A model generated the notes under the pieces. That model saw nothing but the letters and a program-made list of their open reading frames with translations, was not told the origin of the DNA and did not search any database. A stretch of DNA of 64,000 nucleotides. Origin: Ruminococcus sp. GTDB taxonomy: Bacteria > Bacillota > Clostridia > Oscillospirales > Ruminococcaceae. The stretch spans positions 207,110 through 271,109 of the forward strand of contig JAFXXD010000038.1 in the NCBI GenBank assembly GCA_017542475.1, given 5' to 3'. The position numbers were made by a program, and so were the translations under genes. Within the stretch, counting starts at the first letter, position 1, and every line of letters begins with the position of its first letter. Positions 42,873 through 50,834 of the stretch are shown in pieces.

Positions 42873-43274
42873 TTATGCTATGATAACAAGCGGAGCGCCT
42901 GTGTCTACGACCGCACCCTTGGTGGTGACTACCTGCGCAACGGTGCCGTCCTTCGGAGCAACTATCTCGTTCTCCATCTTCATAGCCTCGAGGATAACAA
43001 GTATCTGTCCTGCCTTTACCGTGTCGCCCTGTGCAACGTCCACGCGGAGGATATTGCCCGGCATAGGCGCAGCAACTGTCTCGCCTGCTGCGAGGTTCAC
43101 GGGTGCTGCAGGTGCAGGTGCTGCCGCGGGTGCGGGAAGAGCTGCGGGTGCGGCTGCTGCGGGAGCTGCAGCAGGTGCGGGTGCGAGTGCCTCGTATTCG
43201 TCGAGGAGGATAGCCTTGCCCTTCTCGACCTCTACTTCATATGTCTTACCGTTAAGTGTAACCTTGTACTTCAT
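42873..43274 (-). CDS. Biotin carboxyl carrier subunit
   Basis: A 133-residue protein with a short N-terminal domain, an Ala/Pro-rich flexible linker (about 31-58) and a biotinyl domain whose EAMKMEN motif places the biotinylated Lys at 99. It shuttles carboxybiotin between the alpha and beta subunits. In many oxaloacetate decarboxylases this domain is fused to alpha; here it is a separate gene, as in methylmalonyl-CoA and some clostridial pumps. Confidence 0.94.
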   Translation of the reverse strand: MKYKVTLNGKTYEVEVEKGKAILLDEYEALAPAPAAAPAAAAPAALPAPAAAPAPAAPVNLAAGETVAAPMPGNILRVDVAQGDTVKAGQILVILEAMKMENEIVAPKDGTVAQVVTTKGAVVDTGAPLVIIA

Positions 43275-43276
43275 CG

Positions 43277-43678
43277 TTATTTGACCTCCTTGATGGAAAT
43301 AAAGCGAAGCTCATTGAGCGGAGTCTGCATCTTGTCGGCAACTATTGCCATTATCATTGCCGCTTCCTTATCGGGTACGCCGTGGAGCTTTACGTGTCCC
43401 GCAGAGCCGGGTGCGCACGGGAGCGCAAGAGGTGTAACGGTCAGAGGATTAGCCTCGACCTCCTTCTTCACGTTCTCGAGGACTGCCTCTGCCTTTGCCT
43501 TAGCCTTGGCGTCCTTGCTCTTGAAGATACCGCCTGTGATAAAGAGCACCAGCATGAGCAGGAAGAGTCCGAAGAATACGACCACATAGCCGAATACAGC
43601 TGTTATAGCAGCGTCGCCTATCTCCATTTTCGTGCCGCTGTCAGCCGTCTGAGCGGCAAGCAGTGTGAAATTTATCAT
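43277..43678 (-). CDS. oadG: OadG-family decarboxylase gamma subunit
   Basis: A 133-residue protein with an N-terminal membrane helix (about 27-52, AITAVFGYVVVFFGLFLLMLV) followed by a charged Lys/Ala region. The C-terminal ~50 residues form a small soluble domain (GSAGHVKLHGVPDKEAAM). Gamma subunits anchor and assemble the alpha-beta complex. Two bases separate it from the biotin carrier gene. Confidence 0.85.
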   Translation of the reverse strand: MINFTLLAAQTADSGTKMEIGDAAITAVFGYVVVFFGLFLLMLVLFITGGIFKSKDAKAKAKAEAVLENVKKEVEANPLTVTPLALPCAPGSAGHVKLHGVPDKEAAMIMAIVADKMQTPLNELRFISIKEVK

Positions 43679-43692
43679 AGTGTGAAGCCTCC

Positions 43693-45090
43693 TTACATTT
43701 CCTCAATGGTGTAAACTGCTTCATTCTCCTCCTGAGCCTTGCGGTCCTTGAGGAACTTCATTGTCTGGTCGGGGTAGCAGATGTAGCTCATTACATCCTC
43801 CTCGCAGCGGCAGAGATCGCCGAGAGCGTCCTTGGCAGCTGTGAAGTCGTCGCCTGTGCGCTTTGCGTCCTCGATACGGCAGTCAACGGGCTCTGCGCCC
43901 TCGAGCACCTTGTCAAGGAGCTCCTGACTGATGGGAGCGGGAGCGATACCGTACTCGCCCTTGATGTAGTTCTTTACTTCCTTGGAGATGTTCTTGTAGC
44001 GCTCGCCGATGAGGACGTTAGTTACCGCCTGATTGCCCACCATCTGCGAGAGAGGCGTTACGAGCGGAGGATAGCCGAGGTCTGCTCTTACTGCGGGTAT
44101 CTCTGCGAGTGCAGCGTCGAACTTATCCATTGCGTGCATATCCGTGAGGTTTGCTATCATATTCGAGAGCATACCGCCGGGGACTTTATATACGAGAGCC
44201 TGAGCGTCGGTAGCGAGGCTCTTGGGGTTGAGCTGTCCGCTGTCCACGTACTTCTGCTTGATGGGCTTGAAGTAGTCGTTTACCTTGTTGATGATGTCCT
44301 CGTTGAGACCTGTCTCGATGCCGTACTGCTTGCAGGCGTAGAACATTGTCTCGGTAGCGGGCTGTGATGTACCGCCCGAGAAGCACGAGGTAGCTGTGTC
44401 GATCACGTCGATGCCCGACTCGATAGCCTTTGTGATGGTCATATAAGCCATACCCGTTGTGCAGTGGGTGTGGAGAATGAGCGTCATATCGCCGATAGCG
44501 TCCTTGATGCCCTTGATGAGGTGCTCTGCCTCGTAGGGAGACATAGTACCTGCCATATCCTTGAGGCAGATAGTGTCAAAGCCCATTGTCTTGAGCTCCT
44601 TGCACATCTCGATGTACTTGTCAACTGTATGTACGGGGCTCTGTGTGTAGGAGATACAGCCCGAAGCTACGGTGTTCTTTGTGGCATACTTCTTGGTAGC
44701 CTCAAGAGCCGTTGCGATGTTCCTGAAATCGTTGAGCGCGTCGAAGATACGTATTACGTCGATACCGTTCTTGATAGAGAGCTCGATGAACTTCTCTACT
44801 ACGTCGTCGTGGTAGTGCTTATAGCCGAGAAGGTTCTGACCTCTCAGAAGCATCTGAAGACGGGTGTTGGGAAGGTTCTTTCTCAGTCCGCGGAGTCTCT
44901 CCCACGGATCCTCGCCGAGGTATCTGAGACATGAGTCGAATGTGGCTCCGCCCCAGCACTCTACCGAGTAGTAGCCTGCCTTGTCCATATCCGCGAGGAT
45001 ACCCTCGTAGTCGGAATAGGGCAGACGGGTCGCCATCAGCGACTGGTTTGCGTCACGCAGAACAGTTTCTGTCAGTTGCACTTTTTTCAT
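43693..45090 (-). CDS. oadA: Oxaloacetate decarboxylase / pyruvate carboxylase subunit B-type alpha subunit
   Basis: Carboxyltransferase of the pump: it moves CO2 from the substrate to biotin. The TIM-barrel signatures are clear: TVLRDANQSLMATR at the start, DALNDFRNI, the Lys-containing ICLKDMAGTMSP, and the metal-binding HTHCTTGMAY. At 465 residues it has the conserved C-terminal domain but no biotinyl domain, matching the separate carrier. The metal and Lys motifs favour oxaloacetate, but methylmalonyl-type substrates are not excluded. I start at ATG 45090, nine bases after GGAGG. Confidence 0.9.
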   Translation of the reverse strand: MKKVQLTETVLRDANQSLMATRLPYSDYEGILADMDKAGYYSVECWGGATFDSCLRYLGEDPWERLRGLRKNLPNTRLQMLLRGQNLLGYKHYHDDVVEKFIELSIKNGIDVIRIFDALNDFRNIATALEATKKYATKNTVASGCISYTQSPVHTVDKYIEMCKELKTMGFDTICLKDMAGTMSPYEAEHLIKGIKDAIGDMTLILHTHCTTGMAYMTITKAIESGIDVIDTATSCFSGGTSQPATETMFYACKQYGIETGLNEDIINKVNDYFKPIKQKYVDSGQLNPKSLATDAQALVYKVPGGMLSNMIANLTDMHAMDKFDAALAEIPAVRADLGYPPLVTPLSQMVGNQAVTNVLIGERYKNISKEVKNYIKGEYGIAPAPISQELLDKVLEGAEPVDCRIEDAKRTGDDFTAAKDALGDLCRCEEDVMSYICYPDQTMKFLKDRKAQEENEAVYTIEEM

Positions 45091-45198
45091 GTACAAGCCT
45101 CCTAAATTCTCAACTCTGCTGTGCAGAGATAGTGTACTTCTGACTCCCGAAGGAGTGTGCGGGTCGGGGTATCTTGCAAATGACCCAAATCAAAATCA

Positions 45199-45227
45199 AT
45201 TATAACATATCTGAAAAAAATTTTCCA
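45199..45227 (-). promoter_or_regulatory. Promoter for the Na+ pump operon
   Basis: On the minus strand TGGAAA (45222-45227), 17 bases, TATAAT (45199-45204), in an AT-rich stretch about 110 bases before oadA. Confidence 0.6.
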
Positions 45228-45289
45228 GTGTTTTTTCAAGTTTTTTTATTTATTTTATTCCTTTTCCGATATTTTTTTCATATAGCGCC

Positions 45290-45319
45290 AAAAAAGCAGT
45301 CCCTCCCGGGACTGCTCCT
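45290..45319 (-). terminator. Terminator of the alaS-to-membrane-protein operon
   Basis: On the minus strand AGCAGTCCC pairs with GGGACTGCT around GGGA and six Ts follow, directly after the 45323-45859 gene. Confidence 0.92.
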
Positions 45320-45322
45320 ATG

Positions 45323-45859
45323 TCACCTTTTCTTCTTGAAACGCGGCATTATGCGCTTGATGTAGACCCTGTAGACAACATCAAGGTTGAAGTCGTACAG
45401 CAGGAATATGATGTTGCACAGCACCAGCAGGGCTATCGCGCCGTATCTGCCGAAGTCGCTCATATCCTCTATCATCTGCTTGATGCCGAAAATGTACACC
45501 GTCACGTAGAAAAAGCCTATCGCGCACGCGTTGAACACGAGCTGCTTCATTATCAGCCTTATCGGTCCGAAGCGTATCTTCTGCAAAAAGAACCGAAGCA
45601 TGGGGTAGTGTCCGAACAGCATTATGAACAGCAGAGCCGCTTCCTTGTCGGCGGTGATGAACAGCGAAAGCAGGCTCACCGACACGTATGTCACCATTGC
45701 CCAGCTTATACTGACCTCCTCCACGATTATCAGCAGGAGGACTCCCGCAATAAGGGGAAGTATGATGTACAGCGGCGAGATTATACCCGCGAGGAACATC
45801 GTAACAAGGCACAGCGCCGATACTATCCCGCCGAGGGCTACCCTGTAGCTCTTATCCAT
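45323..45859 (-). CDS. Multi-pass membrane protein of unknown function
   Basis: A 178-residue protein with five or six hydrophobic helices and a basic C-terminus (RIMPRFKKKR). The first helices (VALGGIVSALCLVTMFLAG) recall ECF-transporter S components, but no ligand motif is visible. Its start overlaps the SDR stop by eight bases, so it is co-transcribed and probably coupled. Last gene of a ten-gene operon. Confidence 0.65.
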   Translation of the reverse strand: MDKSYRVALGGIVSALCLVTMFLAGIISPLYIILPLIAGVLLLIIVEEVSISWAMVTYVSVSLLSLFITADKEAALLFIMLFGHYPMLRFFLQKIRFGPIRLIMKQLVFNACAIGFFYVTVYIFGIKQMIEDMSDFGRYGAIALLVLCNIIFLLYDFNLDVVYRVYIKRIMPRFKKKR

Positions 45860-46640
45860 TATCTGCCACAGCCTCTGCGTCCGAGCTCTCGGCGAGCTTC
45901 TTACTGTGCTGTATGCCGTAGACTATCGCGGAGAGGAGCTTGTGCGGCACGAAGCGTGACGCGAATACTCCCGCTCTCACGCTGAATCCCGGGATTGCAA
46001 TGAGCTGGCGGTCGAATGCCTTTCTCAGCGCGTACTCTGCCGCATAGTCGGGAGTGATGGGCTTCACGCTGAATGATACGCCCGCGCGGTTGTTGAAGTT
46101 GGTATCTACAGGTCCGGGGCAGAGCACCGTTATGCTCACGTTCGACCTGTCGCGGCGGAGCTCCTCCGCTATCGCAAGGCTGAGCCTTACCACGTAGTTC
46201 TTCGAGGCGTAGTAGGACGAGAGGAGAGGTCCTGTCATAAAGCCCGCGGACGACGCTACATTGAGGATCATGCCGTGGTCGCGCTCCTTGAAGTCGCGCA
46301 GGAAGAGCTTCGTGAGTATGTGTACCGCGACGATGTTGACGTCTATCATATTGAGCTCGTCGTCGAGGTCGGTCTTCTCGAATCTGCCGAATATGCCGTA
46401 GCCTGCGTTGTTCACGAGCATATCCACGCCCTTGTCCCTGCAGAACTCGTACACCCTGAACACGTCCTCGCGCTTTGAGAGGTCGGCGGTGATGGTCTCT
46501 ACGCTTCCGAGCTCGGACCTGAGCTGCTCAAGAGCAGCCTCGTTGCGTCCCGTGAGTATGAGCTTCCAGCCGCGGCTGCCGAGCTTCCTTGCCATACTTT
46601 TGCCTATGCCCGATGTTGCTCCTGTTATCAGTGCTTTCAT
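45852..46640 (-). CDS. SDR-family NAD(P)-dependent oxidoreductase
   Basis: A 262-residue short-chain dehydrogenase of the classical type. Cofactor motif TGATSGIGKSMA is at residues 7-18, NNAGYGIFG about 87, and the catalytic SSYYASKNYV gives Tyr-x-x-x-Lys, with Ser upstream in NVASSAGF. Substrate unknown. Five bases from the DHHW gene. Confidence 0.9.
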   Translation of the reverse strand: MKALITGATSGIGKSMARKLGSRGWKLILTGRNEAALEQLRSELGSVETITADLSKREDVFRVYEFCRDKGVDMLVNNAGYGIFGRFEKTDLDDELNMIDVNIVAVHILTKLFLRDFKERDHGMILNVASSAGFMTGPLLSSYYASKNYVVRLSLAIAEELRRDRSNVSITVLCPGPVDTNFNNRAGVSFSVKPITPDYAAEYALRKAFDRQLIAIPGFSVRAGVFASRFVPHKLLSAIVYGIQHSKKLAESSDAEAVADNG

Positions 46641-46645
46641 ATTTG

Positions 46646-47755
46646 TTACCTCATTTCTGTTTTTTCGAGTATTTCGGTTTTAACGGCGTCAATGCCGAAT
46701 AAAAACAATGTCTGTTCGTAGTCGTTGAGGTCGGCGAAGTCGGATAGCGGTCTGTCTGCGTATTCGGGCAGGTATACCGTTATCTCGCTGTAGTGCTGCG
46801 TGAGGAAGGGCACGAAGCCCGCCGCGCACTCGCTCCCTATCAGAAGCAGCTTGCGGTCGTTGTTGACGTCTGTGGTTATCCTCACGAGCGGCTGCCTCTC
46901 GCCGAGGTAGAGCCTGTACATATCGTCCGAGCCGAGGGCGTCCGTGTCGTACAGCGAGCAGTCATGCTCTCTGCCGTCGTTGCCGACGCTGACACATTCC
47001 GTGACCTGCGCTCCGTCGGGATATTCGTAAATATCGAGTATATCGGGCTCGCACTTCATATACAGCGTCCGCTTGTACAGGTCGCCGCGGTACTCGTTCG
47101 TGACGTGGCGTATCGTGTACTTGTCGAAGGATACGGGCTGCGAGCCGAGCTTCTGTATCACCGTCCTGTACAGGCAGTACGCGCCGTACATCGTCCACTT
47201 GGTGTCGCTGCGGAGGTATATGCGGTCGTCGCTGAGCATTTTCATCAGGTTGTAGGCGTCTACGCGCCTGATATCGCCGCTGAGCTGCTCATAAAAGCGG
47301 TCGGTCTGCTGCTTCTCTGTCACACGTGAAAGGTGCGAGGGGAGCGCGTCGCCGTACACGCCCGCAGATGTAGGGACAGCGGCAAAGTATACAGCTCCGT
47401 TATAGCTGTCGGCAAAGGCGTTGACGATTTCCGCACATTCATCGGTGCTCTCGCGCTCGGAGATGTCGGCGGCGATGAGGCGGTCGTCCGCGATATAGAC
47501 GCTGTTGACGATACTGCCGCTGATACCCGAATCTATGCGCGAGCCCACAGAACGCCAGCTGTCGCTGAATGCGAAATGCTGCGCGGCAAGGGAGCTCAGT
47601 CCGCTGCCGAAGCCGCCGTCTGCTATATTATCCCACGTCAGCGCGGGAATAACCGTTTTTTCGCTGTTATCGCACGGAGCAAGGGATGCCGCTCCGAAGA
47701 ATGCGATGAAGGTCAGCACCGCCACCGCGGTGAGCTTGCTTGTGATATTCTTCAT
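46646..47755 (-). CDS. DHHW/AlgX-like acyltransfer partner with altered catalytic residues
   Basis: A 369-residue exported protein with an N-terminal membrane anchor (about 7-26) and a domain of the DHHW/AlgJ-AlgX type, usually paired with an MBOAT protein to O-acetylate exported polysaccharides. The family Asp-x-His-Trp motif reads DTKW (184-187), so the catalytic His is Lys. The nucleophile motif GDS reads GSE (307-309). The surroundings are otherwise well conserved (LLLIGSECAAGFVPFL, TKWTMYGAY), so alignment is secure. It probably cannot act as a serine acyltransferase. Encoded ten bases after the MBOAT gene. Confidence 0.75.
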   Translation of the reverse strand: MKNITSKLTAVAVLTFIAFFGAASLAPCDNSEKTVIPALTWDNIADGGFGSGLSSLAAQHFAFSDSWRSVGSRIDSGISGSIVNSVYIADDRLIAADISERESTDECAEIVNAFADSYNGAVYFAAVPTSAGVYGDALPSHLSRVTEKQQTDRFYEQLSGDIRRVDAYNLMKMLSDDRIYLRSDTKWTMYGAYCLYRTVIQKLGSQPVSFDKYTIRHVTNEYRGDLYKRTLYMKCEPDILDIYEYPDGAQVTECVSVGNDGREHDCSLYDTDALGSDDMYRLYLGERQPLVRITTDVNNDRKLLLIGSECAAGFVPFLTQHYSEITVYLPEYADRPLSDFADLNDYEQTLFLFGIDAVKTEILEKTEMR

Positions 47756-47765
47756 ATTCCGCCTC

Positions 47766-49148
47766 CTATAGCCTCAGCAGGAGCATCCCCGAGCTCCCCG
47801 ACGATGATATCAGAGCCGTGCAGACCGCCAGCAGCACCACCATCACCACAGGTGTTACCGCGGAGAATATCTTCCTCAGCAACTGTCTGCCCGAGCGGAC
47901 GAGCATATTCCTGAACAGGTCCGTCGAGGCGTACATCGTCACGAGCAGCACCACGAGATATGACCTCAGCAGGTACAGCGTGAGCCCGTCCGTCAGCGAG
48001 CGGTTGCCGCCTATCATCGCGAGCAGGTACGCCAAGCCGTCCGATACGGTGTCGCTCGCGAGAAATACAGAGAATACCGTCACGAGCAGGAATGTGTATA
48101 TGATGCCCGTAGCCTTGAGCATACGGGAGTTCCTCAGCTTGTTCTCGACTACTATCGCCGTGCCCATAAGTGCTCCCCACAGGGCAGAGCTCACGGTAAA
48201 GCCGTACCAGAAGCCCGTGACTGTCCACGCGCCGATGAAGATGAGCTTGTTGAGATAGCGGTTTCTCATCGACGAAGCAAAGGGCTTCGTGATGTAATTG
48301 CGGAACCAGTGTATCACCTGAACGTGCCATTTCGCCGCAAAGTAGCGGATACGGCTGCTGAACATCGGGTAGTTGAAGCTCTGCGGGAACCTGAAGCCGA
48401 AGCAGTAGCCTATGCCCACGCCCATATCCGCTATTCCCGAGAGCGTGAAGTACAGGCAGAGCACATACGCCGTTATTCCAAGCCAAGCCGTGACTGCGGA
48501 CATATCCCGCGTATCATACGACCTGACGGCGATATACAGCGCATACAGAGTGTCCGCCGCGAGCACCTTCTTCGCAAGCCCCTTGATGAAGAGAGTAAGT
48601 CCCTTGCCGAGCTCCTGTGTGCCCGAGCTTCGGCTGTTCATAATGCGCCTGAACGTGTCGTAGCGGAGAACGGGTCCCATAAGCAGGCGCGGGAACATCA
48701 TAATATAGAGCGAGTAGCGGACGATGTTCTTCTCTGAGCGCAGCCGCCCATTGAATACGTCGATTAGATAACCGAGCGCCGAAAGCGTGAACAGCGATAT
48801 CCCCACGGGGAAGAAGCCCTCGTGGAGCCTCAGCGCTCTGTATACCACGGAGAAGCGCTCCGTGCGGAATGAAAACAGTACGAAGATGTCGAACATCATT
48901 CCGAGTGCGAACGGGATGAAGCACAGTACAGCGCTCTTTTTCCGCAGCGCGTCCGTGAGACGCGCCGCCGCGTAGTTAAACAGTACATACGCCGCTATGC
49001 ATATGAGATAACGCACTCCGAAAAATGAGCAGAATACAATACTCAGCAGCAGGAGCATGACCTCCTTCAGCCTCTTCGGCGTTATATGGAACAGTATCAG
49101 CGATACCGGAAAAAAGCCGTAAATGAACAGGAGACTGCTATATTCCAT
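47766..49148 (-). CDS. MBOAT-family (AlgI-like) membrane protein with His-to-Tyr change
   Basis: A 460-residue polytopic protein with the MBOAT/AlgI pattern: PVGISLFTLSALGYLID, FPRLLMGPVLRYD, and AKWHVQVIHWFRNYI, matching the RWHISLSxWFRDY block with His275. The most conserved family motif, LWHG, reads FWYG (314-316), so the invariant His is Tyr315. In active members (AlgI, DltB, PatA) that His lies in the catalytic tunnel. With the altered DHHW partner next door, the pair looks like a co-evolved non-catalytic complex or one with different chemistry; that is inference. Confidence 0.82.
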   Translation of the reverse strand: MEYSSLLFIYGFFPVSLILFHITPKRLKEVMLLLLSIVFCSFFGVRYLICIAAYVLFNYAAARLTDALRKKSAVLCFIPFALGMMFDIFVLFSFRTERFSVVYRALRLHEGFFPVGISLFTLSALGYLIDVFNGRLRSEKNIVRYSLYIMMFPRLLMGPVLRYDTFRRIMNSRSSGTQELGKGLTLFIKGLAKKVLAADTLYALYIAVRSYDTRDMSAVTAWLGITAYVLCLYFTLSGIADMGVGIGYCFGFRFPQSFNYPMFSSRIRYFAAKWHVQVIHWFRNYITKPFASSMRNRYLNKLIFIGAWTVTGFWYGFTVSSALWGALMGTAIVVENKLRNSRMLKATGIIYTFLLVTVFSVFLASDTVSDGLAYLLAMIGGNRSLTDGLTLYLLRSYLVVLLVTMYASTDLFRNMLVRSGRQLLRKIFSAVTPVVMVVLLAVCTALISSSGSSGMLLLRL

Positions 49149-49737
49149 TGTCTTCCTCCTTCAGCTCATTTACCTTCTCCGCGAGCTCCGCTGCCGTCAT
49201 CATCGTGCCGAGCACCTCCGTCAGCGCTGTCGCCGAGAGAAGCGAGGGCAGTCCGAGCTTCTTCTGTAAGCGTCTGCGGAGCTCGCTGCTGTTGCTTGCG
49301 CCGCTCAGTCCGAGGTCGTACAGCGTCAGCTTCGTTATATCGGGCGGAGCCGTGCGCTCGCCCGCTGTGATGCCCGCCTTCTCAAATGCCGCAAGAAGTG
49401 TCGCTTTGTCGATGCCCTCGACCCCGAGCTTGCCCTCCGCCGACGGCTTGACCTTGCGCTTTTCCTTGCCGAATATGTCGGGGATATAGACGTTCTTCAC
49501 GCTCCCGCTCTTTATCGCGCCCTTGATGTAGCCGCGTATGCGTCTGCCTGCGCTGTCGGAGTCGGTGAGTATGATTATGCCTGTCTTTTCCGCGTAGTAA
49601 CGTATCAGCCCGAGCTTTTCCTCGTCCTTGAATATGCCGAAGCCGCCCGTTACGATTATCACCGCGTCCACTATCGAGCAGAGCTTTATCTTGTCGTATT
49701 TGCCCTCGACGATTATGGCTTCGTTTATCTTTATCAT
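49138..49737 (-). CDS. TOPRIM protein, RNase M5-like
   Basis: A 199-residue protein with an N-terminal TOPRIM domain: IIVEGKYDKIKL supplies the catalytic Glu and LTDSDSAGRRIR the DxD pair. The C-terminal ~90 residues match the DUF4093 tail of RNase M5-like proteins. RNase M5 (RnmV) matures 5S rRNA. The start overlaps the holA stop by four bases and the end overlaps the MBOAT start by eleven. The RnmV call is likely but not certain. Confidence 0.8.
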   Translation of the reverse strand: MIKINEAIIVEGKYDKIKLCSIVDAVIIVTGGFGIFKDEEKLGLIRYYAEKTGIIILTDSDSAGRRIRGYIKGAIKSGSVKNVYIPDIFGKEKRKVKPSAEGKLGVEGIDKATLLAAFEKAGITAGERTAPPDITKLTLYDLGLSGASNSSELRRRLQKKLGLPSLLSATALTEVLGTMMTAAELAEKVNELKEEDNGI

Positions 49738-50834
49738 CGCTTCCTCCCCTGCGTACCGAGAGTGAGCATACGCACTATCGCCTGCTCTATCGCGACACGC
49801 GGGTCAACGGGCGAGGAGTTGAGCTTCACCGTCGTGTCGCGCAGTATCACGAGACACGCCCGCAGACGCTCGAGCCCGAACTTGCCCGAATCACGGTAGG
49901 CGTTCCTTATCGCGAAGGCTCGCTTGCCGTACTTGAAATCCTCAGCCGCCGTATCTGCGGGAACTCCCGCACGCTTAGCGCACTCGGCGCGGTACATATC
50001 GAGGAATACGCTCGTTATCGCGTAGAGCACCTCTCCCCTGTTGTCGCTGTCGAGGTTGAGCTGCTCGACGGCTTCAAATGCGGCTTTGGCGTTCCTTGCG
50101 GCAACTGCGTTAGCGAGGGTGTACGCGGTCGTGTCGTTCTGCACGTGGACGAGCTCCGCGAGCATATCCGAGGTTATCTCCCTGCCGTCAGCGTAGGCAC
50201 AGAGCTTCTCGACCTCGCCCTGTATGGTGAGCTCGTCGCAGAGGCACATCTCCGCGAGCTCCTTGGCGTTGGCGACCGATATAGAGCCGCCCCTTGCCGC
50301 GACCTTGTCCACGATAAGCTTCGAGAGCTCTACCGAGGTCTTCATCGCCGATTCAACGACAGTGCCGTTCTTGAGTGCGAAGTCCGCGAGCTTCTTGTTC
50401 TTGTCGGTGATTATCGTCTCGCCCGACCTGAAATCGCGGCGCACCGCTACCTCAAAGCCCGTGACGTTGAATATCACGACGGTGTAGTCGGGGATATCCT
50501 TTATCGCCTCGAGAAGCGGCTTCGTGAAGCTGTCGGCTGTCCTGCCGCGCATATCGTCAACAGGCTTCTCGCAGTTGTAGTCGTTTATCAGTATGCAGTT
50601 GTAATCCGACATCATCGGAGCCGTCTGCACCATATCGTACAGCTCGGACATATCGAGCGCATTGCCGCTAAGCTTCGTGAGGGCGATGTCGGCGTTGTCT
50701 CCGAGTGCCTCCTTAATCACGAGCGAGGTCGCCTTCTCAACGCCTGTGACGTCCGCTCCGAAGATGTAGTAGACCCTGCTGAGTCCGTCCTTTTTAAGAG
50801 CCGCTGTAAGCCCTTTTACGTCTGTTTTCGGCAT
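49734..50834 (-). CDS. holA: DNA polymerase III delta subunit
   Basis: The clamp-loader delta subunit, which opens the beta sliding clamp. The 366-residue length and the order of features fit HolA: YYIFGADVTGVEKATSLVIKEA at the start, a degenerate ATPase domain without Walker A, and a C-terminal helical collar with LYAITSVFLDMYRAECAKRAG. It overlaps the comEC stop by one base, the common comEC-holA arrangement of Firmicutes. Confidence 0.88.
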   Translation of the reverse strand: MPKTDVKGLTAALKKDGLSRVYYIFGADVTGVEKATSLVIKEALGDNADIALTKLSGNALDMSELYDMVQTAPMMSDYNCILINDYNCEKPVDDMRGRTADSFTKPLLEAIKDIPDYTVVIFNVTGFEVAVRRDFRSGETIITDKNKKLADFALKNGTVVESAMKTSVELSKLIVDKVAARGGSISVANAKELAEMCLCDELTIQGEVEKLCAYADGREITSDMLAELVHVQNDTTAYTLANAVAARNAKAAFEAVEQLNLDSDNRGEVLYAITSVFLDMYRAECAKRAGVPADTAAEDFKYGKRAFAIRNAYRDSGKFGLERLRACLVILRDTTVKLNSSPVDPRVAIEQAIVRMLTLGTQGRKR

